Notes: generated from the sequence alone by a model not told the origin. A stretch of 33,299 bases of DNA from an uncultured Eubacteriales bacterium (GCA_900317425.1 ONGR01000021.1:1-33299); one strand, 5' to 3'. Positions 22,347-30,283 are shown, counted from the stretch's first letter. Made by a program: numbers and translations.

Positions 22347-22819
22347 TGGGCATCCTCCTCATAGGTGTATTCCTTCGTCAGAATGAGGGCGTCCTCTTTG
22401 GGAAGGTCGTAGTAGTTCTTCCGACGGCCCACCTCCTCGAAGCCGAAGCTCCGGTAGAGGGCGATGGCGGCGGCGTTGGAGGGGCGCACCTCCAACGTGA
22501 GGAAGGCCAGACGGTTGCCCCGGGCGAAGTTATCGAACACGGCGATGATCTGCCCGGCCACGCCGCGGCGGCGGTATTCAGGGAACACGGCCACGTTGGT
22601 GATGTAGCCCTCGTCGGCCATCACCAGCAGTCCGGCATAGCCCACCACCTCCTTTGTGCCCGGATCTTCCGCCACCAGAAAGGCGGCGCACTCATTGTCC
22701 AGTTCCTCGGCCAGCATCTTCCGGGACCAAGGGCGGGAGAAGCAGATCCTCTCCAGCCGCTCCAGTTCCTCCAGATGGTCCGCCGTCATGGGGACGATAT
22801 TCACGCGCATTTTTTCCAT
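22343..22819 (-). CDS. rimI: Ribosomal protein S18 alanine N-acetyltransferase RimI (GNAT)
   Basis: A 158-residue GNAT acetyltransferase. It has I-C-F-S-R-P-W-S near residue 30, I-T-N-V-A-V-F-P-E-Y-R-R-R-G-V-A for acetyl-CoA binding near residues 74-89, and L-T-L-E-V-R-P-S-N-A-A-A-I-A-L-Y-R-S-F-G-F. This pattern and the tsaD neighbour are typical of RimI. It starts four bases after the polA stop, with AAAGGA within the polA end, and overlaps tsaD by four bases. Confidence 0.92.
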   Translation of the reverse strand: MEKMRVNIVPMTADHLEELERLERICFSRPWSRKMLAEELDNECAAFLVAEDPGTKEVVGYAGLLVMADEGYITNVAVFPEYRRRGVAGQIIAVFDNFARGNRLAFLTLEVRPSNAAAIALYRSFGFEEVGRRKNYYDLPKEDALILTKEYTYEEDAQ

Positions 22820-22823
22820 ATTG

Positions 22824-25475
22824 TTATCCTTTCGCCTCCAGCCAGTTCTTTCCGGCGTGGGCCTCGGCCGTCAGGGGGACGGCCAGCGTCACCACCTGCT
22901 CCATCTCCTCGGTCAGCAGGTTTTTCACCGTCTCCTGCTCCGCCTCGGGACACTCCACGATCAGCTCGTCGTGGACCTGCATGATGAGGCGGGCGGCCAG
23001 CCCCTCGTCCTTCAGCCGCCGGTGGACCCGGACCATGGCCAGCTTGATGATATCGGCGGCGGTGCCCTGGATGGGCATGTTCAGCGCCACCCGCTCCCCA
23101 AAGGAGCGCATATTGAAATTGGAGGATTTCAGCTCCGGCAGGGCGCGGCGGCGGTGCCACAGGGTCTCCACGTAGCCCCGCTCCCTGGCCTCGGCCACCA
23201 CGTCGGTCATATACTGCTTCACACCCTGATAGGTGTCGAAGTACCGCTCCATATAGTCCCTGGCCTCCGCCACCGTGACGCCGATATCCTGGCTCAGGGA
23301 GAAGGCAGAGATGCCGTAGACGATGCCGAAGTTCACCGCCTTGGCGCTGCGGCGCATATCCGGCGTCACGGCCTCGGTGGGCACGTGGAAGACCCGGGCG
23401 GCGGTGACGGTATGGAAATCCGCGCCGGCGGTGAAGGCCTGCTGCATCACCGTGTCGCCGGCGATGTGGGCCAGGAGCCGCAGCTCGATCTGGGAATAGT
23501 CGGCGTCCACCAGGACGCAGCCCTCCTCCGCCGTGAACAGGCGGCGGATCTCGCTGCCCAGCTCCGTGCGAGTGGGGATATTCTGGAGGTTGGGCTCTGT
23601 GGAGCTGAGACGGCCGGTAGCGGTGACGGTCATCTGAAAACTGGTGTGGACCCGGCCGTCGTGGCCGATGGCCTTCAAGAGGCCGTCGGCATAGGTGGAT
23701 TTCAGCTTGGTGTACTGCCGGTAGGTCAGGATCTTGTCCACGATGGGGGCGTCATAGCGCAGCTTCTCCAGCACGTCTGCGCTGGTGGACCAGCCGGTCT
23801 TGGTCTTCTTCCCGTGGGGCAGATGGAGATCCTCAAAAAGGATCTTGCCCAGCTGCTTGGGGGAGTTGATGTTGAACGCACCGCCGGCGGCGGTGTAGAT
23901 CTCCTGCTCCAGTGCGCCGATCCGCTCCCGAAGCCAGTCGCCGAAGGCGGCCAGCGCCTTGCCGTCACAGCGCATACCGGTCAGCTCCATCTCCGCTAGG
24001 ACGCGGCACAGGGGCAGCTCCACCTCGGTGTAGAGCTGCCACATCTCCTGCTGGCGGAGCCGGGGCTCCTGGAACTCCCGCAGGGCGGCGATGGCGCTGC
24101 AGCGACTGTCCAGTGCCGCCTCGGCCACGGCGGTATCGCCGGAGAGGGGAGAAAAATCGGCGGCGCCCAAATGGGCCTGGCCGGTCAGTTCCTCGTTGTA
24201 ATAGGTCATGAACAGCCGGTCGACGTCGTAGCTCCCGGCGGTGGCGTCCAGCAGATAGCCGGCCAGCGCCGTGTCGAACACGAAACCCTCCGCGCTCAGG
24301 CCGGCCTCCAGCAGGGCGCGGATCAGATCCTTCACGTCGTGGGAGGTCTTCCTGATATCGGCGGCGAACAGCTGCTCCATGAGGCCGTACCAGTGCCCGC
24401 CGTAGCAGCTGGCAATGAGATTGGCGGTGAGGCTCGTCTTCTCCCCCGTCTGGCACGCCACGGCGATGGCGGACAGATCCGGCAGGGCATAGACGGTCAC
24501 CGACTCGGCGTTTCGCCACAGGCCCAGCAGTTCCGCCGCCCGGTCCGGATTGGTCACGTTCTCCACGGTGACCTCGCAGTCGGTGTCCCGCTCCGCCGTC
24601 TCATGGGCGGGGGTCAGATGGTATTTGTCGATGAGCTTCTTGAACTCCAGCTTCAGGAAAATGTCGTACAGCTCCGGACGAAAGGGCCGGCGCAAATTCT
24701 CCGCCGGGTCGAAATCCAGAGGCGCATCGGTAACGATGGTGGCCAGCCAGTAGGAGTGGCGGGCGCTCTCGGCCCCCTCCGTCAGCTTCTTGATGACGCC
24801 GGGCTTGGCGTGGAGATCCGGCAGGTCGGCGTAGATAGCGTCCACCGTCCCGTACTCCTGCACCAGGGCCATGGCGGTCTTCTCCCCCACGCCGGGCACG
24901 CCGGGGATGTTGTCGGAGGTATCGCCCATCAGAGCCTTCAGGTCGATCATGTGGATGGGATCAAAGCCGTACTGCTCCCGGAAGGCATCGGGGGTCATGT
25001 CCTTGGTGGTGGTCTGTCCCATGCGGGTGGAGACCAGCTTCACCTTGGTGTGGTCGGTGATCAGCTGGAGGCTGTCCTTGTCGCCGGTGACCACCACGCA
25101 GTCCCAGCCCGATGCCTCGCACTTGCGGGAGATGGTGCCGATGAGATCGTCGGCCTCATACCCTGCCAGCTCGTAGCGGGGGATGGACATGGCGTCCAGC
25201 ACCTGCTTCAAAACCGGCATCTGCATGGCCAGCTCCTCCGGCATGCCGTGGCGGGTGGCCTTGTAATTGGCGTCCGCCTCATGGCGGAAGGTGGGCTCCC
25301 GGCGGTCGAAGGTGACGCACAGCGCCTCCGGCCGCTCCTCATCCACCAAGCGCTGGAGGGTAGTCAGAAAGCCGTAGACCGCGTGGGTATAGAGCCCCTC
25401 CCGGGTGGTGAGGGGGCGGATACCATAAAAGGAGCGGTTGATGATGCTGTTGCCGTCCAGAACCATAAGTTTCAA
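22824..25475 (-). CDS. polA: DNA polymerase I
   Basis: An 883-residue PolA. Residues about 1-290 form the 5' nuclease (V-L-D-G-N-S-I-I-N-R-S, Y-E-A-D-D-L-I-G-T, G-D-K-D-S-L-Q-L, G-V-P-G-V-G-E-K-T-A). Residues about 300-470 are the 3'-5' exonuclease-like domain, but the D-x-E of motif I is missing (V-T-V-Y-A-L-P-D). Proofreading is therefore probably lost, as in several Bacillus polymerases. The polymerase motifs are complete: A (D-Y-S-Q-I-E-L-R), B (R-R-S-A-K-A-V-N-F-G-I-V-Y-G) and C (V-H-D-E-L). The start is TTG 25475 behind GGGAGGG; an internal ATG three codons on is too far from it. Confidence 0.96.
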   Translation of the reverse strand: MKLMVLDGNSIINRSFYGIRPLTTREGLYTHAVYGFLTTLQRLVDEERPEALCVTFDRREPTFRHEADANYKATRHGMPEELAMQMPVLKQVLDAMSIPRYELAGYEADDLIGTISRKCEASGWDCVVVTGDKDSLQLITDHTKVKLVSTRMGQTTTKDMTPDAFREQYGFDPIHMIDLKALMGDTSDNIPGVPGVGEKTAMALVQEYGTVDAIYADLPDLHAKPGVIKKLTEGAESARHSYWLATIVTDAPLDFDPAENLRRPFRPELYDIFLKLEFKKLIDKYHLTPAHETAERDTDCEVTVENVTNPDRAAELLGLWRNAESVTVYALPDLSAIAVACQTGEKTSLTANLIASCYGGHWYGLMEQLFAADIRKTSHDVKDLIRALLEAGLSAEGFVFDTALAGYLLDATAGSYDVDRLFMTYYNEELTGQAHLGAADFSPLSGDTAVAEAALDSRCSAIAALREFQEPRLRQQEMWQLYTEVELPLCRVLAEMELTGMRCDGKALAAFGDWLRERIGALEQEIYTAAGGAFNINSPKQLGKILFEDLHLPHGKKTKTGWSTSADVLEKLRYDAPIVDKILTYRQYTKLKSTYADGLLKAIGHDGRVHTSFQMTVTATGRLSSTEPNLQNIPTRTELGSEIRRLFTAEEGCVLVDADYSQIELRLLAHIAGDTVMQQAFTAGADFHTVTAARVFHVPTEAVTPDMRRSAKAVNFGIVYGISAFSLSQDIGVTVAEARDYMERYFDTYQGVKQYMTDVVAEARERGYVETLWHRRRALPELKSSNFNMRSFGERVALNMPIQGTAADIIKLAMVRVHRRLKDEGLAARLIMQVHDELIVECPEAEQETVKNLLTEEMEQVVTLAVPLTAEAHAGKNWLEAKG

Positions 25476-25513
25476 GGGCGATCCCTCCCAGTTTTGATCT
25501 GCATAATATAGGT

Positions 25514-25542
25514 ATTATAGTACATTTTTCCCGGCAAAACAA
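25514..25542 (-). promoter_or_regulatory. polA promoter
   Basis: Minus strand TTGTTT (25542-25537), a 17-bp spacer and a perfect TATAAT (25519-25514), about 40 bp ahead of the polA TTG start. Confidence 0.75.
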
Positions 25543-25552
25543 CCGTTAAGTC

Positions 25553-25581
25553 TTGACAGGGCACCTTTTCCTGTGTAGACT
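25553..25581 (+). promoter_or_regulatory. Promoter of the AEC transporter gene
   Basis: A perfect TTGACA (25553-25558), a 17-bp spacer and TAGACT (25576-25581), about 37 bp ahead of the transporter start, divergent from polA. Confidence 0.75.
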
Positions 25582-25617
25582 TTTCTGGCATGCAATGAAA
25601 GCGAGGAGGCGGAGATT

Positions 25618-26544
25618 TTGCTGGATTCCTTTTTGACGGTGGGACAGCAGGTGATATACCTGTTCGTCATCGTCTGCGTGGGCTACGTGCTGGGAAAGAC
25701 CGGACTGATGAACGATAAGGTCTCCCTGGGCATGAGCAATCTGATGCTCTACGTGGTGGTCCCCGCCATGACGATCGTGTCCTTCCAGCGTCCCCGGGAG
25801 GCGGAGGGCTTCCGCAATTTCTGCATCGTCATCGTCCTGGCCTTTGCGATCCATCTCATCAGCATCGCCATCGCCCATCTGCTGGTCCGGGACCGGGATG
25901 ACCAGCGGCGCCGCATTTTCCAGTACAGCGTGGTGCTGTCCAACTGCGGCTTCATGGGCTTTCCGTTGGAGGAGGCCATGCTGGGCCCCATCGGCATCTT
26001 TTACGGTTCGGCCTACACGGCGGTCTTCAACATCGTGGGCTGGACCTACGGCCTGCGGCTGATCTCCGGGGCAAAGGGCAAGCTCTCCCCCCGCTCCCTG
26101 CTGCTCAACCCCGGCATTTTGGGCGTGGTCATCGCGCTGGCCCTGTATCTGCCGGGGATCCGGCTGCCGGGCCTGCTGCTGACGCCCCTGACCTATCTCT
26201 CCGCGCTGAACACGCCCCTGCCCATGATCATCGTGGGCTATCAGCTCTCCCGGGTGGACTTTCGGTCCGTTCTGGGCAGCGGCTCCTTCTGGCTGGCCAC
26301 GGCGCTGCGTCTGCTGGTGGTCCCCGCCGCCGCCCTGGCCCTGTGCCTGGTCCTGGGGCTGGATCGCAGCGTGCTCATCGTCATCGTCATCGCGGCCAGC
26401 ACCCCGCCGGCGGCCCTGCTGACCATGATGGCCAACAAATACAGCGACGAATCCGCCCTGCCCGCCGGCGTGGTGGCGGCGGAGACGGTGCTCTCCGTGC
26501 TGACCATGCCCTTGGTGGTCGGTCTGGCCATGGCGCTGGCATAA
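25618..26544 (+). CDS. AEC (auxin efflux carrier) family transporter
   Basis: A 308-residue membrane protein with about ten hydrophobic segments of the AEC family: G-Y-V-L-G-K-T-G-L near residue 22-30, L-M-L-Y-V-V-V-P-A-M-T near 41-51, S-N-C-G-F-M-G-F-P-L and P-G-I-L-G. Bacterial members export or exchange small organic anions such as malate or malonate; the substrate is unknown. The start is TTG 25618 behind GAGGAGGCGGAG. The gene stands alone, divergent from polA with its own promoter, and is followed by a terminator. Confidence 0.9.
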   Translation: MLDSFLTVGQQVIYLFVIVCVGYVLGKTGLMNDKVSLGMSNLMLYVVVPAMTIVSFQRPREAEGFRNFCIVIVLAFAIHLISIAIAHLLVRDRDDQRRRIFQYSVVLSNCGFMGFPLEEAMLGPIGIFYGSAYTAVFNIVGWTYGLRLISGAKGKLSPRSLLLNPGILGVVIALALYLPGIRLPGLLLTPLTYLSALNTPLPMIIVGYQLSRVDFRSVLGSGSFWLATALRLLVVPAAALALCLVLGLDRSVLIVIVIAASTPPAALLTMMANKYSDESALPAGVVAAETVLSVLTMPLVVGLAMALA

Positions 26545-26555
26545 CAAAAAAGAAC

Positions 26556-26590
26556 GACCCGCTGAAAGGATCTCTTTCAGCGGGTCTTCA
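26556..26590. terminator. Bidirectional terminator between the AEC gene and the GerMN gene
   Basis: GACCCGCTGAAAG, five-base loop, CTTTCAGCGGGTC: a perfect 13-bp stem, with A residues before it and T residues after it. It serves the converging transcripts on both sides. Confidence 0.9.
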
Positions 26591-26593
26591 TTT

Positions 26594-27505
26594 TTATTTG
26601 GAAGGTGTGATAGGCTGGCTGACGTCCACCGTGCCGAAGGTACCGCGGATCTCGCCATCCAGCAGGATCTGCACCCTGCTCACGCCGTTGATGGAGCAGA
26701 GGGACCGGACGATGCTCTGGATCAGTGCCCCCTGCGCCGCCGCATCCGCCGGCAGCAGAGCCTCGTCCGCGCCGGGCAGGTTGAGATAGCACACGTTGTT
26801 CTCCGTCCGCAGACCCAGCACGGCAAAGTCCGCCGGCAGCAGCGGCTGCAGATCGGCGTTCTCCGGGCCGCTCAGCAGGGCGTCCATCACCACCGCCACC
26901 CGGCTCTGCCCCTCATACAGGGTCAGGAGCCGGTCCTCGCCGGTAAGCTGGCCGTCCGCCCCGGCGAAGTACAGCCAGGCCGTGAAGGATCGGACCACAT
27001 CGTCCATGCTGCTCATCAGCACGTCGCTGGCCAGGAAAGTGCTGTCGCTGCGATAGGCCAGTTCCCGGCCGTTTACCAGAATATGCACCGTGTAGATCTG
27101 CCGGATCTGGGTCAGCGTCAGGGTGACGCAATAGTCGGCGACGGTCAGGTCCATGCCGGACAGCTGTCCGTAGGCGGCGGAGAAATCCACCGTGGCCCGG
27201 CCACCGTCCACGGTGCAGCTCAACAGCTGTGTGCCCTTGGGGATGGGGCTGACGAAGTTCGGCTCCTCGCAGCCGCCCAGCAGCAGCTCCAGCGCCGCCC
27301 GGGCCTGCTCCTCCACGGAAAGGTCCGTTTGTCCGGTCCAATCCACCGAGGCTGTGGCCAGGATATCGCCGCCGCGGACGCTCTCAGGCTCTGCGGCGTA
27401 GTACACCGCCAGGGTCACGCCCTCCTGGGCTTTCTGGGCCGCCGCGCAGCCGGAGACGCTCCACAGCATAACTGCCGCCAGCAGGGTGATCATCAATCGT
27501 TTCAC
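26594..27505 (-). CDS. GerMN-domain lipoprotein
   Basis: A 303-residue secreted lipoprotein. The signal peptide ends in V-S-G-C (lipid anchor Cys20). Two GerMN-type repeats follow: about residues 30-150 (V-Y-Y-A-A-E ... G-T-Q-L-L-S-C-T-V-D-G-G-R-A-T-V-D-F-S-A-A-Y) and about 190-295 (L-T-L-Y-E-G ... V-C-Y-L-N-L-P ... V-Q-I-L-L-D-G). GerMN domains occur in the spore protein GerM and in actinobacterial LpqB. It starts with GTG 27505, overlapping the kinase stop (GTGA), so it is co-translated with the two-component system and may be its outer sensor or envelope partner. Confidence 0.85.
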   Translation of the reverse strand: MKRLMITLLAAVMLWSVSGCAAAQKAQEGVTLAVYYAAEPESVRGGDILATASVDWTGQTDLSVEEQARAALELLLGGCEEPNFVSPIPKGTQLLSCTVDGGRATVDFSAAYGQLSGMDLTVADYCVTLTLTQIRQIYTVHILVNGRELAYRSDSTFLASDVLMSSMDDVVRSFTAWLYFAGADGQLTGEDRLLTLYEGQSRVAVVMDALLSGPENADLQPLLPADFAVLGLRTENNVCYLNLPGADEALLPADAAAQGALIQSIVRSLCSINGVSRVQILLDGEIRGTFGTVDVSQPITPSK

Positions 27506-28929
27506 GATACCTCACCTCCCTCCGCCAGAGGCAGGCGCACGGTAAACACCGTACCCACGCCCGCCGGGCGGTGATGGGCCGACACGGTGCCGCCACGGCG
27601 CACCACCGTGTCCCGCACGATGGCGAGGCCCAGGCCGGTACCGCCCACCTGGCGGGAGCGATCCTTGTCCACCCGGTAAAACCGCTCGAAGATATGGTCC
27701 AGATCCTCGTCGGGGATGCCGATGCCGTTGTCCTCCACGTCGATGACCACGGCCCGATCCTCCACGCGCACCGCCGTGTGGACAAAGCCCATCCGGCCGG
27801 AGTACTTGATGCCGTTTTCAATGAGATTGTACAGGATCTGATGGATGTCGTCCTCCGTGGCCATGACCACGGCCTTCTCGTCCGCCTCGCAGGAGAGGGA
27901 AACCTCCTTCTCCCGGGCTACCATGCCCAGCATGCGCGCCACGCGCTCCAGCACCGGCGCCACGCAGACCGGCTGGGCCTGGTCCAGATTGTCGCTGTCC
28001 AGCCGGGTCAGGCGCAGCAGATCCTCGCTGATGCGGCTCAGCCGCTCCGCCTCCTGGCCGATATCGCTGACAAATTCCCGCACGGTGGCGCCGTCCATGC
28101 CGTCGGTCTGCAGGATGGAGTCCGTCAGCAGGCGGATGCCGGCCAGAGGCGTCTTCAGCTCGTGGCTGGCGTCGGACACGAAGCGGCGGCGGGCGTTCTC
28201 CGTGGTCTGGAGCCGGTCGGTGAGGCTGTTGAACTCCGCGGCGATCTGGGCGATCTCATCGCTGCCCCGGACGTTGGCCCGGTGGCTGTAGGCACCCTCC
28301 CGCACGTTGCGGATGGCCTGGAGCAGATCGCTGATCCGCCGGGTAAAGAGCCGTGACAGCACGAAGCTCAGCAGCAGGACCAGCACCCCCACCATGAGGG
28401 AGATGGCCATCAGGTTCTTCTGGAAGCTCTTCAGCAGCGCCGCCTGCTCGGCGTCGTATTCATAGGCGTAGATGGCCCCCACGATCTGGTTGCGGTAGAC
28501 CACCGGGGCGGCGGCGCGGCTCAAAAACGCCTCGCTGTCATATCGGCAGTAGAAGGCGTCGTTGCCCGCCAGGGCCTGGGCCACCTCCGTATAGAACACA
28601 AAAAGGCCCTTGGCGCTGCCCGTCTCGCGGCTGTCGTAGAGGATGCGTCCGGCGGTATCGGTGATGAGGATGCGGCTGACGCCGGTCTCCCGCAGCTCGC
28701 CCAGGGCCTGGGCAACGTTCTCCTCCGTCAGCTCCGCCAGGCCGGACAGGGACGACTCGATGACCTTCACGCTGCTGGTCATGGAGGCCTCCTTGGACCG
28801 GAACACCAGGTTCTGCGACACCAGCAGCGGATAGGAGTTCAGCAGCACCAGCACCGCCAGGATGATGACGATGTAGCTCATGCCGAACTTAAATTGCAGG
28901 CTCGTTCTCCCCCTGAAAATAGTAACCAA
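27502..28929 (-). CDS. Sensor histidine kinase
   Basis: A kinase of up to 475 residues. It has a transmembrane segment at about 17-38, an extracellular sensor region with a Cache/PAS-like look to about 170, a second membrane segment at about 173-195 and a HAMP domain. The HisKA phospho-acceptor is His256 (S-D-A-S-H-E-L-K-T-P), and the ATPase domain has the N box (N-L-I-E-N-G-I-K-Y-S), D-N-G-I-G-I-P and G-G-T-G-L-G-L. It pairs with the response regulator upstream. The start is uncertain. TTG 28929 is the longest but has GGGGAG directly adjoining it. ATG 28881, or an unusual CTG at 28899 placed well behind GGGGGAG, are alternatives. Confidence 0.92.
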   Translation of the reverse strand: MVTIFRGRTSLQFKFGMSYIVIILAVLVLLNSYPLLVSQNLVFRSKEASMTSSVKVIESSLSGLAELTEENVAQALGELRETGVSRILITDTAGRILYDSRETGSAKGLFVFYTEVAQALAGNDAFYCRYDSEAFLSRAAAPVVYRNQIVGAIYAYEYDAEQAALLKSFQKNLMAISLMVGVLVLLLSFVLSRLFTRRISDLLQAIRNVREGAYSHRANVRGSDEIAQIAAEFNSLTDRLQTTENARRRFVSDASHELKTPLAGIRLLTDSILQTDGMDGATVREFVSDIGQEAERLSRISEDLLRLTRLDSDNLDQAQPVCVAPVLERVARMLGMVAREKEVSLSCEADEKAVVMATEDDIHQILYNLIENGIKYSGRMGFVHTAVRVEDRAVVIDVEDNGIGIPDEDLDHIFERFYRVDKDRSRQVGGTGLGLAIVRDTVVRRGGTVSAHHRPAGVGTVFTVRLPLAEGGEVS

Positions 28930-28942
28930 CTCCCCACTTTGT
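28886..28942. repeat. 57-bp direct repeat, kinase-side copy
   Basis: Identical to 29163-29219 except for one C/G difference. This copy contains the kinase start region. It also still reads like the response regulator C-terminus (G-V-G-Y-Y-F-Q-G-E-N) in another frame, although the regulator gene no longer reaches it. Confidence 0.95.
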
Positions 28943-29162
28943 CACACTTCAAAAAATGGCAAACCATTTTTTGAGATGGCTTGCAGCCCACTCCGCGCAC
29001 TCACTTGCGGGAGACGCTCGCACACTTCGTGGTCTGATCAGTGTTTTTTCTGACGCGCATGTCGCCAGAAAAAACGATTGCATATCTTCGCGCCGTGCGC
29101 GGCGCGAACTCTGCGAGGCTCACCTCACAATCCGACGAAATCAGGCGGACACGCTTGACCTC
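28943..29162. mobile_element. 220-bp hairpin-rich insert between the duplicated regulator/kinase junction
   Basis: The insert separates the regulator and kinase genes and is flanked by the 57-bp direct repeat. It holds three perfect hairpins: 28950-28973 (10-bp stem), 29043-29075 (10-bp stem, 13-base loop) and 29087-29108 (8-bp stem). The first, read on the minus strand, ends in six T and resembles a terminator. No terminal inverted repeats are seen. An open frame of about 50 codons on the minus strand has no good start. Its nature as a small non-autonomous element is inferred from the flanking duplication. Confidence 0.55.
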
Positions 29163-29219
29163 AACTTAAATTGCAGGCTGGTTCTCCCCCTGAAAATAGT
29201 AACCAACTCCCCACTTTGT
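29163..29219. repeat. 57-bp direct repeat, response-regulator-side copy
   Basis: Holds the last 17 codons and the stop of the response regulator and three further bases. Its partner is 277 bp away at 28886-28942. Confidence 0.95.
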
Positions 29220-29867
29220 GATGATATACACCGGCTCGGCCGGGTTTGGCTCCAGTTTCTCCCGCAGGCGGCGGACGTGGACGTCCACCGTGCGGTAATC
29301 CCCCACGTAGGAGTAGCCCCACACCAGGTTCATCAGGTTCTCCCGACTGTAGACCCGCCGGGGATTCTTCATCAGCAGTTCGATGAGGTCGTACTCCTTG
29401 GCAGTCAGATCGATGATCCGGCCGTCCCGGATGGCCACCCGCTGTTCTGTATCCAGGCTCAGGGAGCCCACCGTCAGCAGCGCGGCGCTGCGCCGCTGCT
29501 GACGGGCGGTCCCAGCCCGGCGCAGCAGGGCCCGGATCCGGGCCTTCAGTTCCATGATGTTAAAGGGCTTGGTCACGTAGTCGTCAGCGCCGCAGGCAAA
29601 GCCCATCAGCTTGTCCGCGTCCTCGCTGCGGGCCGTCAGCATGATCACCGGCACGTTGGAGAACTCCCGGATCTTCATGCAGGCCTCGCTGCCGGAGAGG
29701 ACCGGCATCATCAGATCCAGAATGATGAGGTCGAAATTCCCCGTCCGGGCCAGCTCCACGGCGGCGGCTCCGTCGTAAGCCACCTCCACCTGATAGCCCT
29801 CGTTCTCCAGATTGAACCGGATTCCCTTGACCAGCAGCTTCTCGTCGTCAACCACCAGTATTTTCAT
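29166..29867 (-). CDS. OmpR/PhoB-family response regulator
   Basis: A 233-residue response regulator. The receiver domain has D-D-E at residues 7-9, phospho-acceptor Asp51 (I-I-L-D-L-M-M-P), the conserved Thr and Lys (M-L-T-A-R, T-K-P-F). A linker of about 15 residues follows, then a winged-helix DNA-binding domain ending in D-V-H-V-R-R-L-R-E-K-L and W-G-V-G-Y-Y-F. ATG 29867 lies inside the end of the comEA-like gene behind GGAGAGGAG. A perfect 10-bp inverted repeat (29473-29503) lies within the linker-coding DNA. The gene ends inside a 57-bp repeat shared with the kinase start. Confidence 0.95.
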   Translation of the reverse strand: MKILVVDDEKLLVKGIRFNLENEGYQVEVAYDGAAAVELARTGNFDLIILDLMMPVLSGSEACMKIREFSNVPVIMLTARSEDADKLMGFACGADDYVTKPFNIMELKARIRALLRRAGTARQQRRSAALLTVGSLSLDTEQRVAIRDGRIIDLTAKEYDLIELLMKNPRRVYSRENLMNLVWGYSYVGDYRTVDVHVRRLREKLEPNPAEPVYIITKWGVGYYFQGENQPAI

Positions 29868-30252
29868 CTGCCGTCATCTCCTCTCCCTCATTCTGCACGG
29901 TGATATAGGGGGCAATAGCCTGCACCGTCTTCTCGCCGATACCGTTTACCCGTGTCAGGTCCGCCGCGTCGGCAAAGGGGCCGTTGGCCTCCCGGTCCGC
30001 CACGATCCGCTCCGCCAGCGCCGGGCCGATACCCGGCAGCTGCTGCAGCGTCTCGGCATCCGCCGTGTTGATATCGATCCGCGTCTCCCGGGGCGGTGTC
30101 TGCTCTGTCCCCTGCCGGGCCGTCACCGTGTAGCGGCCCTGGTCGGGGCCCGTTACCGTCACAAGGTGGAGCACCGTCACCAACGCCATAAAAACCAGCG
30201 TCACCGCCAACAGGAGAACCTCGCTTTTTGTTATTTTTACCGGTCTCCTCAC
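29848..30252 (-). CDS. ComEA-like helix-hairpin-helix protein
   Basis: A 134-residue protein with one N-terminal membrane segment (about residues 10-33). The C-terminal helix-hairpin-helix pair has the pattern I-D-I-N-T-A-D-A-E-T-L-Q-Q-L-P-G-I-G-P-A-L-A (about 58-79) and V-N-G-I-G-E-K-T-V. It resembles the DNA-binding half of the competence protein ComEA, which binds incoming DNA at the outer face of the membrane. No comEB or comEC gene is adjacent, so a role in DNA uptake is only possible. The start is GTG 30252, with a weak GGTGGGG upstream. It overlaps the response regulator by 20 bp and heads that operon. Confidence 0.85.
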   Translation of the reverse strand: MRRPVKITKSEVLLLAVTLVFMALVTVLHLVTVTGPDQGRYTVTARQGTEQTPPRETRIDINTADAETLQQLPGIGPALAERIVADREANGPFADAADLTRVNGIGEKTVQAIAPYITVQNEGEEMTADENTGG

Positions 30253-30254
30253 AG

Positions 30255-30283
30255 TTGACTACCCCACCTTTTTTGCTTATAAT
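30255..30283 (+). promoter_or_regulatory. Promoter of the dacF-like gene
   Basis: TTGACT (30255-30260), a 17-bp spacer and a perfect TATAAT (30278-30283), about 100 bp ahead of the carboxypeptidase start. The AT-rich region to about 30360 has further TATA-like sequences that could serve the opposing comEA-like gene. Confidence 0.65.

Noticed and set aside
28956-29903. 315-codon plus-strand frame across the insert and the response regulator gene
   Set aside because: It runs antisense to the clearly real regulator and through the hairpin-rich insert, has no ribosome site, and its sequence over the regulator shows no protein family pattern.
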